Assembly: GCF_025996515.1 (NCBI RefSeq)
Contig: NZ_BLRH01000060.1
Span: 1,364,001 to 1,428,000, forward strand
Length of the DNA stretch: 64,000 nt
DNA from: Rhizohabitans arisaemae
GTDB lineage: Bacteria; Actinomycetota; Actinomycetes; Streptosporangiales; Streptosporangiaceae
Direction: 5' to 3'
A model generated the notes under the pieces. The model searched no databases. It worked only from the letters and a program-made list of their open reading frames with translations, and was not told the DNA's origin. The position numbers and the translations under genes are program-made. Positions 16,647 to 23,928 of this stretch are shown here, one piece after another (the first letter of the stretch is position 1; every line of letters starts with the position of its first letter).

Positions 16647-16929
16647 GCGCCCTTCCGGTCGTACGTCGCCCCGGCGGGCGCCGCCGATGGGTCCTGCGCG
16701 TCGCCCGAACCTCCCCTGGGCGCATCGTCGCGGTCACTCCTGCGTACAGGCGGTGTCCCCGGCCAGGTCGCCTTCGCCACCCCTCGTAGCGGACCTCGCA
16801 CGCGTCGATCACGATAAATGTCGGGAAATCGCGCATAAAGCTCCTTCCCTTCGGAAGGTGGGCTCCACCGCCACCGGGTCTTCCGCCGTCCCCGCTGGCG
16901 CCCCAATCGACGCCCCAAAATCCTGAAAC
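16647..16929. other. Gene-poor gap before the tRNA; no feature supported
   Basis: A 283-bp gap between a rightward aminotransferase and a leftward tRNA. A leftward frame beginning MRDFPTFIVIDACEVRYEGW at about 16836 has AAGGAG just before it, but the rest is arginine rich and resembles nothing I know, so I do not call it. Confidence 0.4.
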
Positions 16930-16972
16930 AAAAAATGCCGCCGACCTGTACACGCAGGTCAGCGGCATTTTT
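16930..16972. terminator. Bidirectional intrinsic terminator next to tRNA-Ser
   Basis: An A-run, a 14-15 bp GC-rich stem (AATGCCGC-CGACCTG pairing with CAGGTC-AGCGGCATT, one bulge) with loop TACACG, and a T-run on the other side. Each strand reads as stem plus U-tract. It lies 7 nt beyond the 3' end of the tRNA and can also stop rightward transcription. Confidence 0.85.
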
Positions 16973-16978
16973 CAGCGG

Positions 16979-17065
16979 CGGTGAAGGTGGGATTTGAACC
17001 CACGGATGGCTTGCACCATCACACGCTTTCGAGGCGTGCGCCCTCGGCCACTAGGCGACTTCACC
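16979..17065 (-). tRNA. tRNA-Ser (anticodon CGA)
   Basis: An 87-nt class II tRNA on the minus strand. The acceptor GGTGAAG pairs perfectly with CTTCACC, leaving discriminator G, as expected for serine. The anticodon loop is CTCGAAA with anticodon CGA at 17029-17031 (plus strand tcg), reading UCG. The long variable arm follows (TGTGATGGTGCAAGCCATCC) and the T-loop region reads GGGTTCAAATCCC. CCA is not encoded. Confidence 0.95.
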
Positions 17066-17100
17066 GTCCAGCAGCTTACCGGACGATGACCACTCCTCGC

Positions 17101-17553
17101 TCATCCGCGACGTTCTGCGAAGAAGATCCGTAATTGTTCGGCGCATTCTTCGGCCAGCACCCCGGAGACGACCTCCGGCCGGTGGTTGAGGCGCCGATCG
17201 CGGACCACGTCCCAGAGGGAACCGACGGCGCCGGCTTTCTCGTCGACGGCGCCGTACACGATACGTTCGACCCTGGCGAGCACCGCCGCCCCGGCGCACA
17301 TGGTGCAGGGCTCCAGGGTCACCACCAGGGTGCACCCGGCGAGCCGCCAGGTCCCGAGGTGCTTGGCCGCGGCCCGCAGCGCTATCACCTCGGCGTGCGC
17401 GGTCGGGTCGCCGAGGAGCTCACGCTCGTTCGCGCCCACCCCGATCACGAAGCCGTCGGCGTCCAGGACGACCGCCCCCACGGGTACGTCACCGTGGTCG
17501 CCGGCTTTCGCCGCATGGGTGAGCGCAAGGCCCATCGCCCCAGTGAAGCTCAT
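17101..17553 (-). CDS. tadA: tRNA-specific adenosine-34 deaminase TadA
   Basis: 150 aa, the normal TadA length. The zinc site is complete: H53-A-E55 with the proton-shuttle Glu in DPTAHAEVIALR, and EPCTMCAG with Cys83 and Cys86. The protein also has PVGAVVLD near residue 24 and GAVGSLWDVV near 107, typical of TadA rather than of cytidine deaminases. It converts A34 to inosine in tRNA-Arg(ACG). The start overlaps the stop of the upstream associated-protein gene as TGATG, so the two are coupled. Gene order associated protein-associated protein-tadA on one strand suggests one transcript. Confidence 0.95.
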   Translation of the reverse strand: MSFTGAMGLALTHAAKAGDHGDVPVGAVVLDADGFVIGVGANERELLGDPTAHAEVIALRAAAKHLGTWRLAGCTLVVTLEPCTMCAGAAVLARVERIVYGAVDEKAGAVGSLWDVVRDRRLNHRPEVVSGVLAEECAEQLRIFFAERRG

Positions 17554-18041
17554 CAGCGCAGCCGATCGAGCTCTTCGGCGAACCCAAGGCGATCGGCGAT
17601 CACCGAGAGGGTGTCGGCGGGGAGAATCCCCTCCTCCATGCTCAGCTCCACCAGCTCCTCCGCGGCCACGCCGTGATCACTGAGCAGGTCGACGTCCCCG
17701 GCCGGCTTCACGCCGAGATCGGGATCATCCGAGGGTACGGCTCCCGCGAGATCCATGATGAGTTCGTAGACCTCGTCGTGGAGTCCGGTCTGAACATCGG
17801 AGACGAACACGCGGGCCTGTTCCCCGTTTTCAAGCCTGATTATGGCGAACCATTCCTCCTCCACCTCCGCGCAGAGAAAGATCAGGCCACCCAGTCCCAA
17901 CGCGTCCCGGACAGCCTCGTCGACGTCTTCCTCGGTTTCGGCGTCAGAAAGATCGACTTCTGCGCCGACCCATCCTCTGGGTGTTCGGGCAAAGGCGGCG
18001 GTAAAGGGTTTCTGTCGTGCTTCGCTGAAGTTTGACGGCAT
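17553..18041 (-). CDS. tRNA adenosine deaminase-associated protein (copy 2, adjacent to tadA)
   Basis: 162 aa, small and acidic. It belongs to the actinobacterial family named for its position next to tadA; its biochemical role is not established. Visible: an N-terminal beta-rich half with WVGAEVDLSDAETEEDVDEA and WFAIIRLENGEQARVFVSDV, then a helical half with GVAAEELVELSMEEGILPAD and VIADRLGFAEELDRL. The same pattern occurs in the gene immediately upstream (VFLSDL, then [20 protein letters not shown]), so the two arose by tandem duplication. The stop overlaps tadA's start by one base. A physical association with TadA is plausible but untested from sequence. Confidence 0.8.
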   Translation of the reverse strand: MPSNFSEARQKPFTAAFARTPRGWVGAEVDLSDAETEEDVDEAVRDALGLGGLIFLCAEVEEEWFAIIRLENGEQARVFVSDVQTGLHDEVYELIMDLAGAVPSDDPDLGVKPAGDVDLLSDHGVAAEELVELSMEEGILPADTLSVIADRLGFAEELDRLR

Positions 18042-18056
18042 GGCCGGCTCCCGCGG

Positions 18057-18548
18057 TCACCCTATGACGGCATCCACAGCACGCTCGAACGGCTGAGCGA
18101 ATCCCAGCCGAGTCGCGATACTGGCCAACACCTCGTCAGGGTAGAGGTCGAGATCTCCGGAGAGGGCCCCGAGCTCCATCTCGTCGAGCCCGAGGTCCGC
18201 GAAGATCGACAGATCCCCGACGGGGAGAACCTGATCCAGATCATCATCGTCGGGAACAGGGATATCAAGGTATTCCAAGACCTGGTGGGCGAGCGGCCAG
18301 TCATCGAGGACGGCGGTGAGATCGGAGAGGAAGACACTGGTCTTCTCCCCGAGCACCCGCAGTGCCACGAAGAAGTCGTCGCCGATCGCCACGAGTCCGA
18401 TCGTCCCGCCGTCTCCCGGCATCTGCCTGAGGGCGTGGATCAGACCACGAAGATCGGTAGTGAGCGCCACCGGCAGCATTTCGGCTTCCCAGCGCTCGTC
18501 TTCCCGGTAGACCACCACAGCGAAGTCGTTCGCATCTAGATCCGTCAT
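18057..18548 (-). CDS. tRNA adenosine deaminase-associated protein (copy 1, tandem paralogue)
   Basis: 163 aa, acidic. Beta-rich N-terminal half [18 protein letters not shown] and [20 protein letters not shown], then [20 protein letters not shown] and [20 protein letters not shown]. It aligns from end to end with the downstream gene, including the internal (V/L)F(V/L)SD(V/L) and the closing (I)A(D/T)RLGFA-x-x-(L/F). It is 15 bp upstream of its paralogue. It is the likely first gene of the tadA transcript, with its promoter in the 184-bp gap shared with upp. Function unknown. Confidence 0.78.
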   Translation of the reverse strand: MTDLDANDFAVVVYREDERWEAEMLPVALTTDLRGLIHALRQMPGDGGTIGLVAIGDDFFVALRVLGEKTSVFLSDLTAVLDDWPLAHQVLEYLDIPVPDDDDLDQVLPVGDLSIFADLGLDEMELGALSGDLDLYPDEVLASIATRLGFAQPFERAVDAVIG

Positions 18549-18732
18549 CGATTACCCGCCCGACCTATCTGCCTCAGTGGTCCTGCTCAAAGCTATCGTC
18601 CCAGAATCCGCCTCCCCTCGTAGGGCCGACCGGCCAAATTGTGATCAAATTCGGTCGGTTCACATCCTCACTTCGTTCCCAGACCTGATCGGCTTAATCT
18701 CAGGCCGCCGCCACCCGATAGCCTTAGTCTTC
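18549..18732. promoter_or_regulatory. Divergent promoter gap between the tadA operon and upp
   Basis: A 184-bp interval that must contain the promoters for both directions. An AT-rich patch with TTGTGATCAAATTC lies near 18640-18653. No known operator consensus is recognised. Confidence 0.4.
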
Positions 18733-19371
18733 ATGGAGACGTTGGTCGTCGATCACCCGCTCGTCGCTCACAAGCTGACCGCTCTTCGAGACGTACGTAC
18801 GGACTCGCCGACGTTTAGACGTCTCGCCGATGAATTGGTGACCCTGCTCGCCTACGAGGCCACCCGCGACGTGCGGACCGTCCCGGTATCGGTGGAAACA
18901 CCGCTGATGACGGCGCACGGGGTACGGCTGGCGCGGCCCGCCCCCCTCGTCGTGCCGATTCTCCGGGCCGGCCTCGGCATGCTGGACGGAATGACCAGGA
19001 TCCTGCCCACGGCCGAGGTGGGCTTCCTCGGCATGATCCGCGACGAGGGCACGCTCAAGGCGCAGACCTACGCCACCCGCCTTCCCGAGGACCTGTCCGG
19101 CCGGCAGTGCTACGTCCTCGATCCGATGCTCGCCACCGGCGGGACCCTCGCGGCCGCGGTCGAGGTCCTTCTCGCCCGGGGCGCCGTGGACGTCACCGCC
19201 ATCTGCCTCCTGGCCGCACCCGAGGGTGTCGACCGGATGCGCAGGACCTTCGACGGCACCGGAAAGCCGGTCCGGGTGGTCACGGCCGCGCTCGACGAAA
19301 GGCTCAACGAGCAGGGCTTCATCCTGCCCGGTCTCGGTGACGCGGGCGATCGGCTGTACGGCGTGGTTTGA
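18733..19371 (+). CDS. upp: Uracil phosphoribosyltransferase
   Basis: 212 aa, type I PRTase length. The N-terminus [20 protein letters not shown] is highly typical of Upp. [13 protein letters not shown] supplies the pyrophosphate loop, and [18 protein letters not shown] is the 13-residue PRPP-binding motif. [12 protein letters not shown] at the C-terminus is the uracil-binding hood. It converts uracil plus PRPP to UMP in pyrimidine salvage. Start at ATG 18733; no strong ribosome site is visible, so it may be leaderless. A hairpin (GATCGC/GCGATC at 19387-19410) follows the stop. Confidence 0.96.
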   Translation: METLVVDHPLVAHKLTALRDVRTDSPTFRRLADELVTLLAYEATRDVRTVPVSVETPLMTAHGVRLARPAPLVVPILRAGLGMLDGMTRILPTAEVGFLGMIRDEGTLKAQTYATRLPEDLSGRQCYVLDPMLATGGTLAAAVEVLLARGAVDVTAICLLAAPEGVDRMRRTFDGTGKPVRVVTAALDERLNEQGFILPGLGDAGDRLYGVV

Positions 19372-19485
19372 GCCGCCAAAATACTTGATCGCATTTCTTC
19401 GAAGGCGATCGCTTGAAGCATCCGTCGTTACATACTGTGCTCGCACGGGTACGAGAAGTAACGATGACCCGTTTCAGGGAGCGAG

Positions 19486-19710
19486 ATGAACCACACCTCA
19501 GATCACGATCAGGCGGAATACGCCCAGATAGTTGCCACACTGTGTGAAGAGTTCTCCGAGGTGCACCAGGCTGCAACGGTCTCGCGTTGTGTGGACGCGG
19601 CACATTACGGAGCTCTTGAAGTGACCGGAGAAGCACCGCCAGGACTGGTTGAGCGGATTGCCCGCAAGCACCTTCAAGTACTGGCGCTGGTAGCAGCGGA
19701 GCAGAAGTGA
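19486..19710 (+). CDS. Small conserved helical protein (three-helix-bundle dimerisation-like)
   Basis: 74 aa: an N-terminal acidic start, then IVATLCEEFSEVHQAATVSR and a C-terminal helix VERIARKHLQVLALVAAEQK. The spacing of hydrophobic residues suggests three short helices, like small actinobacterial proteins annotated as three-helix-bundle dimerisation domain proteins. GGGAGCGA lies 6-12 nt before the ATG. Codon use is less GC biased than in neighbours. No catalytic motif is seen and the role is unknown. Confidence 0.6.
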   Translation: MNHTSDHDQAEYAQIVATLCEEFSEVHQAATVSRCVDAAHYGALEVTGEAPPGLVERIARKHLQVLALVAAEQK

Positions 19711-19746
19711 CTCAGTTCACACTGCGTTCTCGCAGGTACGCAAAAA

Positions 19747-19759
19747 GCCCGACACGGGC
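19747..19759 (-). terminator. Orphan minus-strand intrinsic-terminator-like hairpin
   Basis: On the minus strand, GCCCG-TGT-CGGGC is followed immediately by TTTTTG (19746-19741), a compact stem plus U-tract. No annotated minus-strand gene lies upstream of it, which makes its role unclear. Confidence 0.35.
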
Positions 19760-19842
19760 GAGTTCGTAGATGCTTTACCCAGCGGGCCTCATGGGTACTC
19801 TAAGCAGTGGGTGCAGTGGGTGAATGTGTAGGGGAGACCGAC

Positions 19843-20004
19843 ATGCCGGTTAAGAAGATTCTTACCTATCTAGCCATCGCGTTTGTGGCTTTCTACTTGC
19901 TGAACAACCCTACAGGTGCAGCGGGTCTGGTAGAGAGCGCGGCAAGCGGGGTGGTCTCGGCCGCTGAGTCATTGTCGCGCTTCGTCACAGAACTAACGCC
20001 ATGA
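19843..20004 (+). CDS. Small single-pass membrane protein
   Basis: 53 aa starting MPVKKILTYLAIAFVAFYLL, a basic start followed by one transmembrane helix, then a small Ala/Ser-rich helix (ESAASGVVSAAESLSRF). GGGGAGA lies 6 nt upstream of the ATG at 19843, which supports this start over an earlier in-frame one. The stop overlaps the next start as ATGA, so it is translationally coupled to the PH-domain membrane protein and they may act together. I know no function for it. Confidence 0.7.
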   Translation: MPVKKILTYLAIAFVAFYLLNNPTGAAGLVESAASGVVSAAESLSRFVTELTP

Positions 20005-20528
20005 GGTTGGTGACGCCCGGCGACTCGGCGCCGACGTCGGTAAACCGCTACCTGCTCCCCCACGAGCACCAGGTCATCACCGTCCGGCGCCATCCGGCGG
20101 TGCTCATGCGACCCGTCGCCGAGGTCTTCGGTGGGCTTATCCTCGCCGGCATCCTGAGCAACCGACTCGGCTCCGACAACAACACCGCGCTGGTCATCAT
20201 CTGGTGGGCGTGGCTGGTGCTCCTCATCAGATTTGTCTGGAAGGTCGCCGAGTGGTCGGTGGACTACTTCGTGGTCACCTCCCAGCGGATGCTTCTCACG
20301 ACAGGTCTGATCACCCGCAAGGTGGCCATGATGCCGCTCGGCAAGGTCACCGACATGAGCTTCCAGCGGTCGGTCCTCGGTCGAATGCTGGGCTACGGCG
20401 AGTTCGTCATGGAGTCCGCAGGCCAGGATCAGGCGCTGCGGACCGTGCCCTTCATTCCCTACCCGGAACAGCTATACCTCGAAGTCTGCGGCATGATCTT
20501 CCCAAGCAAGGACGATGGGGACGATTGA
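20001..20528 (+). CDS. PH-domain (YdbT/bPH2-type) membrane protein
   Basis: 175 aa. Two adjacent membrane helices lie at about residues 37-75 (VAEVFGGLILAGIL, then LVIIWWAWLVLLIRFVW). They are followed by a bacterial PH-like domain recognisable from DYFVVTSQRMLLTTGLITRKVAMMPL and KVTDMSFQRSVLGRMLGYGE. This is the conserved core of YdbS/YdbT-type proteins, where the strand 'R(I/M)...GL(I/L)' packs against the membrane. Such proteins are membrane associated; their ligands are mostly unknown. Coupled to the 53-aa membrane protein by ATGA. A hairpin (AGAATC-CTGAA-GATTCT) follows at about 20546. Confidence 0.88.
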   Translation: MRLVTPGDSAPTSVNRYLLPHEHQVITVRRHPAVLMRPVAEVFGGLILAGILSNRLGSDNNTALVIIWWAWLVLLIRFVWKVAEWSVDYFVVTSQRMLLTTGLITRKVAMMPLGKVTDMSFQRSVLGRMLGYGEFVMESAGQDQALRTVPFIPYPEQLYLEVCGMIFPSKDDGDD

Positions 20529-20644
20529 CCGACATATCCACCTAAGAGAATCCTGAAGATTCTTCACGGTGGGTTACCTGTTGAGTTCACTTCATGTCAT
20601 GATTGATACAACCATCAACCATTCCCCCTGCACTGAGAGATCAT

Positions 20645-21988
20645 ATGCCCAGTCTGGGTTCACTCGGCGACCGCGTTCGCAGTCTTCGCCTGAGTCGGCG
20701 GCTGTCTCAGGCTCAGCTCGCTGGGCCCGGCCTGTCCGACAGCTACATCTCTCTCATCGAGTCCGGCAAGCGCACCCCCACCACGGTGGTGGCCCGCTTA
20801 CTCGCTGAGCGGCTCGGCTGCACCACGGAGTACCTTCTCCACGGTGTGGAGCCCCGGCAGCGGATCGATGCTGAGCTTGGCCTCCGACATGCCGAACTGG
20901 AACTCTTCAACGGCAATCCGGCCACCGCGGAAGAGCGCTTCGCCGAGATCGTCAAGACCTCGGCCGACGACAGCGCGGCCATCACCGCACTCGCCAAGCT
21001 TGGTCACGCGCGAGCCCTGGAACGCCGGGGGCGCATCGGCGAAGCCGTACAGGAGTACGAGCAGCTGCGGCGTGAGGCCGTCGACCATCCCGAGCGACTG
21101 GCCGAGCTTCCGATCGTCATCGCGCTGTGCAGATGCTACCGGCGCGCCGGGGATCTCATGCGGGCCAGGGAGCTGGGCACAGCCGCCCTCGCTCAGATGG
21201 AACGTCTGGAGCTCGTGTACGGGCAGGACGCCGTGGATCTCGGTGTCGCGCTGATCGCCGTCGCCTCCGATCTCGGTGAGCACTCGGTTCCGTTCGCCGA
21301 GCGGGTCCTGGCCGCCACACCGAACGTGCACGGGGTAGCGGTCGACGTAAAGATCGGCAGGCTGTGGAACGCGAGCCTGCAGGCCGCCGAGTCCGAGGAT
21401 CCGGCGCTCGCCGTCCGCCTCGCGGACGAAGCCCTCTCCGCCGGCGCCTACAGCCGGGTGACCGAGGGACTGGCGCAGATCGCCCTCGGGCTGGGGGAAC
21501 TCGCCCTGCGGGCGGAACCGGCGGTGGTCGACCGGGTTCCGGCGTTCATCAGAACCGCCCAGCGCGCGTTCACCAGGCCCGCCGACAAGGCTCGCTGCCT
21601 CATCGTCCTGGCCAGGGTCGAGGTCGCCCGAAGTGAATCCGCCCAGGCGGTTTCCCTCGCGAACGAGGCCATCGCGCTCCTCAACGGCTCGGAGCGGGTC
21701 GAGACCGTGTCCGCGCACATCGTTCTCGGGCTCGCCCACCTCGTGGGCGCCGGACCGGACAAGGCGGCGGCGCGGTCGGAGCTCACCTCAGCCGCCCAGC
21801 TGCTCAATCAGGTGCCCCCGAGCCGGGAAGCCGCCAAAGCCTGGCGCGAGCTCGGTGACCTGTTCGGCCAGACCGGGAACCACGAGGCGATGGTCGCCGC
21901 CTACCGCAGTGCGCTGCGTTCGATCGGCCTCCGCCCGTCCTCGCCTGAGATCAGTACCGCACCGACGCAAGCCGTGCCGACTGGTTGA
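20645..21988 (+). CDS. XRE-family regulator with TPR domain
   Basis: 447 aa. An N-terminal HTH_XRE (LGDRVRSLRLSRRLSQAQLA and LSDSYISLIESGKRTPTTVV, residues about 6-45) is followed by some 350 residues of helical hairpins consistent with tetratricopeptide repeats (AELELFNGNPATAEERFAEI, ALAKLGHARALERRGRIGEA, AKAWRELGDLFGQTGNHEAM). This layout is like actinobacterial regulators that sense a peptide or protein through the TPR solenoid. The start is ATG 20645 with GAGAGA upstream; an in-frame ATG at 20603 would add 14 residues without family resemblance. The short inverted repeat TTGAT/ATCAA at 20602-20617 upstream could be an operator. The target genes are unknown. Confidence 0.85.
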   Translation: MPSLGSLGDRVRSLRLSRRLSQAQLAGPGLSDSYISLIESGKRTPTTVVARLLAERLGCTTEYLLHGVEPRQRIDAELGLRHAELELFNGNPATAEERFAEIVKTSADDSAAITALAKLGHARALERRGRIGEAVQEYEQLRREAVDHPERLAELPIVIALCRCYRRAGDLMRARELGTAALAQMERLELVYGQDAVDLGVALIAVASDLGEHSVPFAERVLAATPNVHGVAVDVKIGRLWNASLQAAESEDPALAVRLADEALSAGAYSRVTEGLAQIALGLGELALRAEPAVVDRVPAFIRTAQRAFTRPADKARCLIVLARVEVARSESAQAVSLANEAIALLNGSERVETVSAHIVLGLAHLVGAGPDKAAARSELTSAAQLLNQVPPSREAAKAWRELGDLFGQTGNHEAMVAAYRSALRSIGLRPSSPEISTAPTQAVPTG

Positions 21989-22066
21989 TCCATATCCGTC
22001 AGCTGCCGATCCCTGCCTCGATTTGTTTTCGGGGCAGGGGAATAATTACTCTCTACCTTTCATTGA

Positions 22067-22079
22067 ATCATCCGATGAT
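22067..22079. promoter_or_regulatory. Palindrome upstream of GntR regulator
   Basis: Perfect 6-bp arms ATCATC and GATGAT flank a central C, ending 23 nt before the GTG start at 22103. The position suits an autoregulatory operator. The sequence does not match the TnGTnnnACnA FadR consensus. Confidence 0.35.
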
Positions 22080-22102
22080 CGGTTTTCGGCAGGAGCATTG
22101 CA

Positions 22103-22795
22103 GTGACTCTGCGCACGGCACAGCGCGCCTCACTCGTTGACCAGGTGATCGACCAGCTGAAAGGCCAGATCACCGATGGCACGTGGCAGGTCGACCAACG
22201 GATTCCCACTGAGACGGCGCTGGCCGAACAGCTAAGCGTCGGGCGCAACACCGTCCGCGAAGCCGTACGCGCACTCACCCACGCCGGTTTACTTGAGTGC
22301 CGCCAAGGCGACGGAACCTACGTCCGCGCGACCAGCGAACTCTCCAGCGCGATGCTGCGCCGTCTGCGCAGCGCCGAGCTGCTGGAGATCATCGAGGTGC
22401 GGCGGGCGCTGGAGGTGGAGGCGGCCAAGCTCGCCGCGGCACGCCGTACCCCCTCCGACGTCATCGCCATCGAGGAGGCGTTGGCGCTCCGGGAGGAGAC
22501 CTGGAGCCAAGGCGACTACCCGGCCTTCGTCGAAGCCGATCTGGATTTCCACATCGCCGTCGTCGAGGCCACCCACAACCGGGTGCTGATCGAGTTGTAC
22601 ACGGACTTCTCCGAGGCGCTCCGGATCAGCATCGCGGCGGCGGGGACGGGCACGGAGCAGCCCTACATCCCCCACGACGCCATCTTCACCGCGATCCGGG
22701 CCGGGGACGCGGCCGCCGCCGAGCGTGCCACGCACACCTGCATGGAACACATCCTCATCGCCACCACGTCAGGGGAGCCGCTGGGCGCCCGCTGA
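22103..22795 (+). CDS. GntR-family (FadR subfamily) transcriptional regulator
   Basis: 230 aa. The N-terminal winged HTH is typical of GntR: LKGQITDGTWQVDQRIPTET and AEQLSVGRNTVREAVRALTH followed by LECRQGDGTYV. The C-terminal all-helical FCD domain contains the metal-binding set D-x3-H in DLDFHIAVVEATHN (about residues 150-163) and later His (DAIFTAIRAGD, ERATHTCMEHI). It is therefore predicted to bind a carboxylate effector with a bound metal. It converges on the dnaN-like gene, with 12 bp between stops. No obvious target operon adjoins it. Confidence 0.9.
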   Translation: MTLRTAQRASLVDQVIDQLKGQITDGTWQVDQRIPTETALAEQLSVGRNTVREAVRALTHAGLLECRQGDGTYVRATSELSSAMLRRLRSAELLEIIEVRRALEVEAAKLAAARRTPSDVIAIEEALALREETWSQGDYPAFVEADLDFHIAVVEATHNRVLIELYTDFSEALRISIAAAGTGTEQPYIPHDAIFTAIRAGDAAAAERATHTCMEHILIATTSGEPLGAR

Positions 22796-22807
22796 ACCGG
22801 CACCCGA

Positions 22808-23893
22808 TCAACCCTGCCGCAGCGGCATCACCAGATAGCGGTAGTCCAAGGTCTCGCCGGTGATGAGAACCGGCCGCGTCGGGGTCGTGCACTCCAGGCG
22901 AACAAGCTCCGACTGCACCCCGGCGAGACCGTCGAGGAACCACTGAGGCTGGAAGGCGAGGGTGATGTCGTCGCCCTCCAGACCGCATTTGAGAACCTCG
23001 ACCCCCCGAGAGGCGTCCGCGGAGCCACCTCGCACCACGACCTCGCCGCCCGTGAACGAGAGCGTGATCGGGCTGTTGCGCTCGGCGACGATGGCGATTC
23101 TCTTCACCGCGTCGATCAGCGGAGCCACCTCGATCTCGGCCCGGGAGTTCCACTTCACCACCAGGCGTGACCGGTACTCGATGAACTGTTCGTCCATGAG
23201 CCGGGTCGTCATGCTGCGGCCGTCCGCCGAGAACCCGATCAGCGTCTCACTCAATCCCACCGAGACCTCTCCGGTCCGCAGGGACTTGGTCGCGTCCACC
23301 AGCACCTTCGCCGGGATCATCACCTCCGCGGTGAGCTCCGGCCGAGCCGGGGTCCACACCAGGTCTCGCCCGGCGATCCGGAACCGGTCCGTGCACGCCA
23401 GACTGACCAGCTCGTCCGCCACGTCCATCCGGACCGCGGTGAGCATCGGCAGGGTGTCGTCCTTGCTTGAGGCCACGGCGACCTGACTCACCGCGGTGGC
23501 CAGCGTCTCCCCCGAGACCGTGCCCACCGTGGGCGGCATCTCCGGGAGCGTCGGATAGTCCTCGACCGGCATCGTCACCAGCCCGAACTCCGAACCGCCG
23601 CAGGTGAGAATCGTCTCCGAACCGACGGTGGCGATCTCGATCCGCCCCGCGGGGAGACTCCGCACGATGTCGGCGAGGAGCCGCCCCGGCACGAGCACCC
23701 GGCCTGGCTCCAGCACCGTCACCTCGGCGGCGGCCTTGGCCGAGACCTCGTAGTCGAAGCAGGAGAGTTCCAGCCGCTCCCCGACGTCGATGAGCATTCC
23801 CGCGAGGACCGGCATGGCGGGACGGGCCGGCAGCGCGCGAACGGTCCAGGCGACGGCCTCCGCCATCGCGTCTCGGTCGATCAGGAATCTCAT
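22808..23893 (-). CDS. dnaN: DNA polymerase III beta sliding clamp, stand-alone copy
   Basis: 361 aa, near the length of bacterial beta clamps (about 365-380). All three clamp domains are recognisable: start MRFLIDRDAMAEAVAWTVRA, internal LPMLTAVRMDVADELVSLACTDRFRIA, and the C-terminus LDYRYLVMPLRQG, the family's usual YLVMP-(M/L)R end. It encircles DNA as a dimer and tethers replication and repair proteins. Here it has no dnaA, recF or gyrB nearby. It is flanked by a GntR gene and a MocR gene, so it is probably a second clamp beside the oriC one, which I cannot see in this window. It starts with ATG at 23893. Convergent with the GntR gene. Confidence 0.9.
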   Translation of the reverse strand: MRFLIDRDAMAEAVAWTVRALPARPAMPVLAGMLIDVGERLELSCFDYEVSAKAAAEVTVLEPGRVLVPGRLLADIVRSLPAGRIEIATVGSETILTCGGSEFGLVTMPVEDYPTLPEMPPTVGTVSGETLATAVSQVAVASSKDDTLPMLTAVRMDVADELVSLACTDRFRIAGRDLVWTPARPELTAEVMIPAKVLVDATKSLRTGEVSVGLSETLIGFSADGRSMTTRLMDEQFIEYRSRLVVKWNSRAEIEVAPLIDAVKRIAIVAERNSPITLSFTGGEVVVRGGSADASRGVEVLKCGLEGDDITLAFQPQWFLDGLAGVQSELVRLECTTPTRPVLITGETLDYRYLVMPLRQG

Positions 23894-23928
23894 CGTGCCC
23901 CTCCCGCAGCTCTGTCGGCACGAACACG

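Noticed and set aside
16633-16836. Small leftward gene starting MRDFPTFIVIDACEVRYEGW
   Set aside because: Only a plausible ribosome site supports it. The rest is arginine-rich frame typical of non-coding high-GC DNA.
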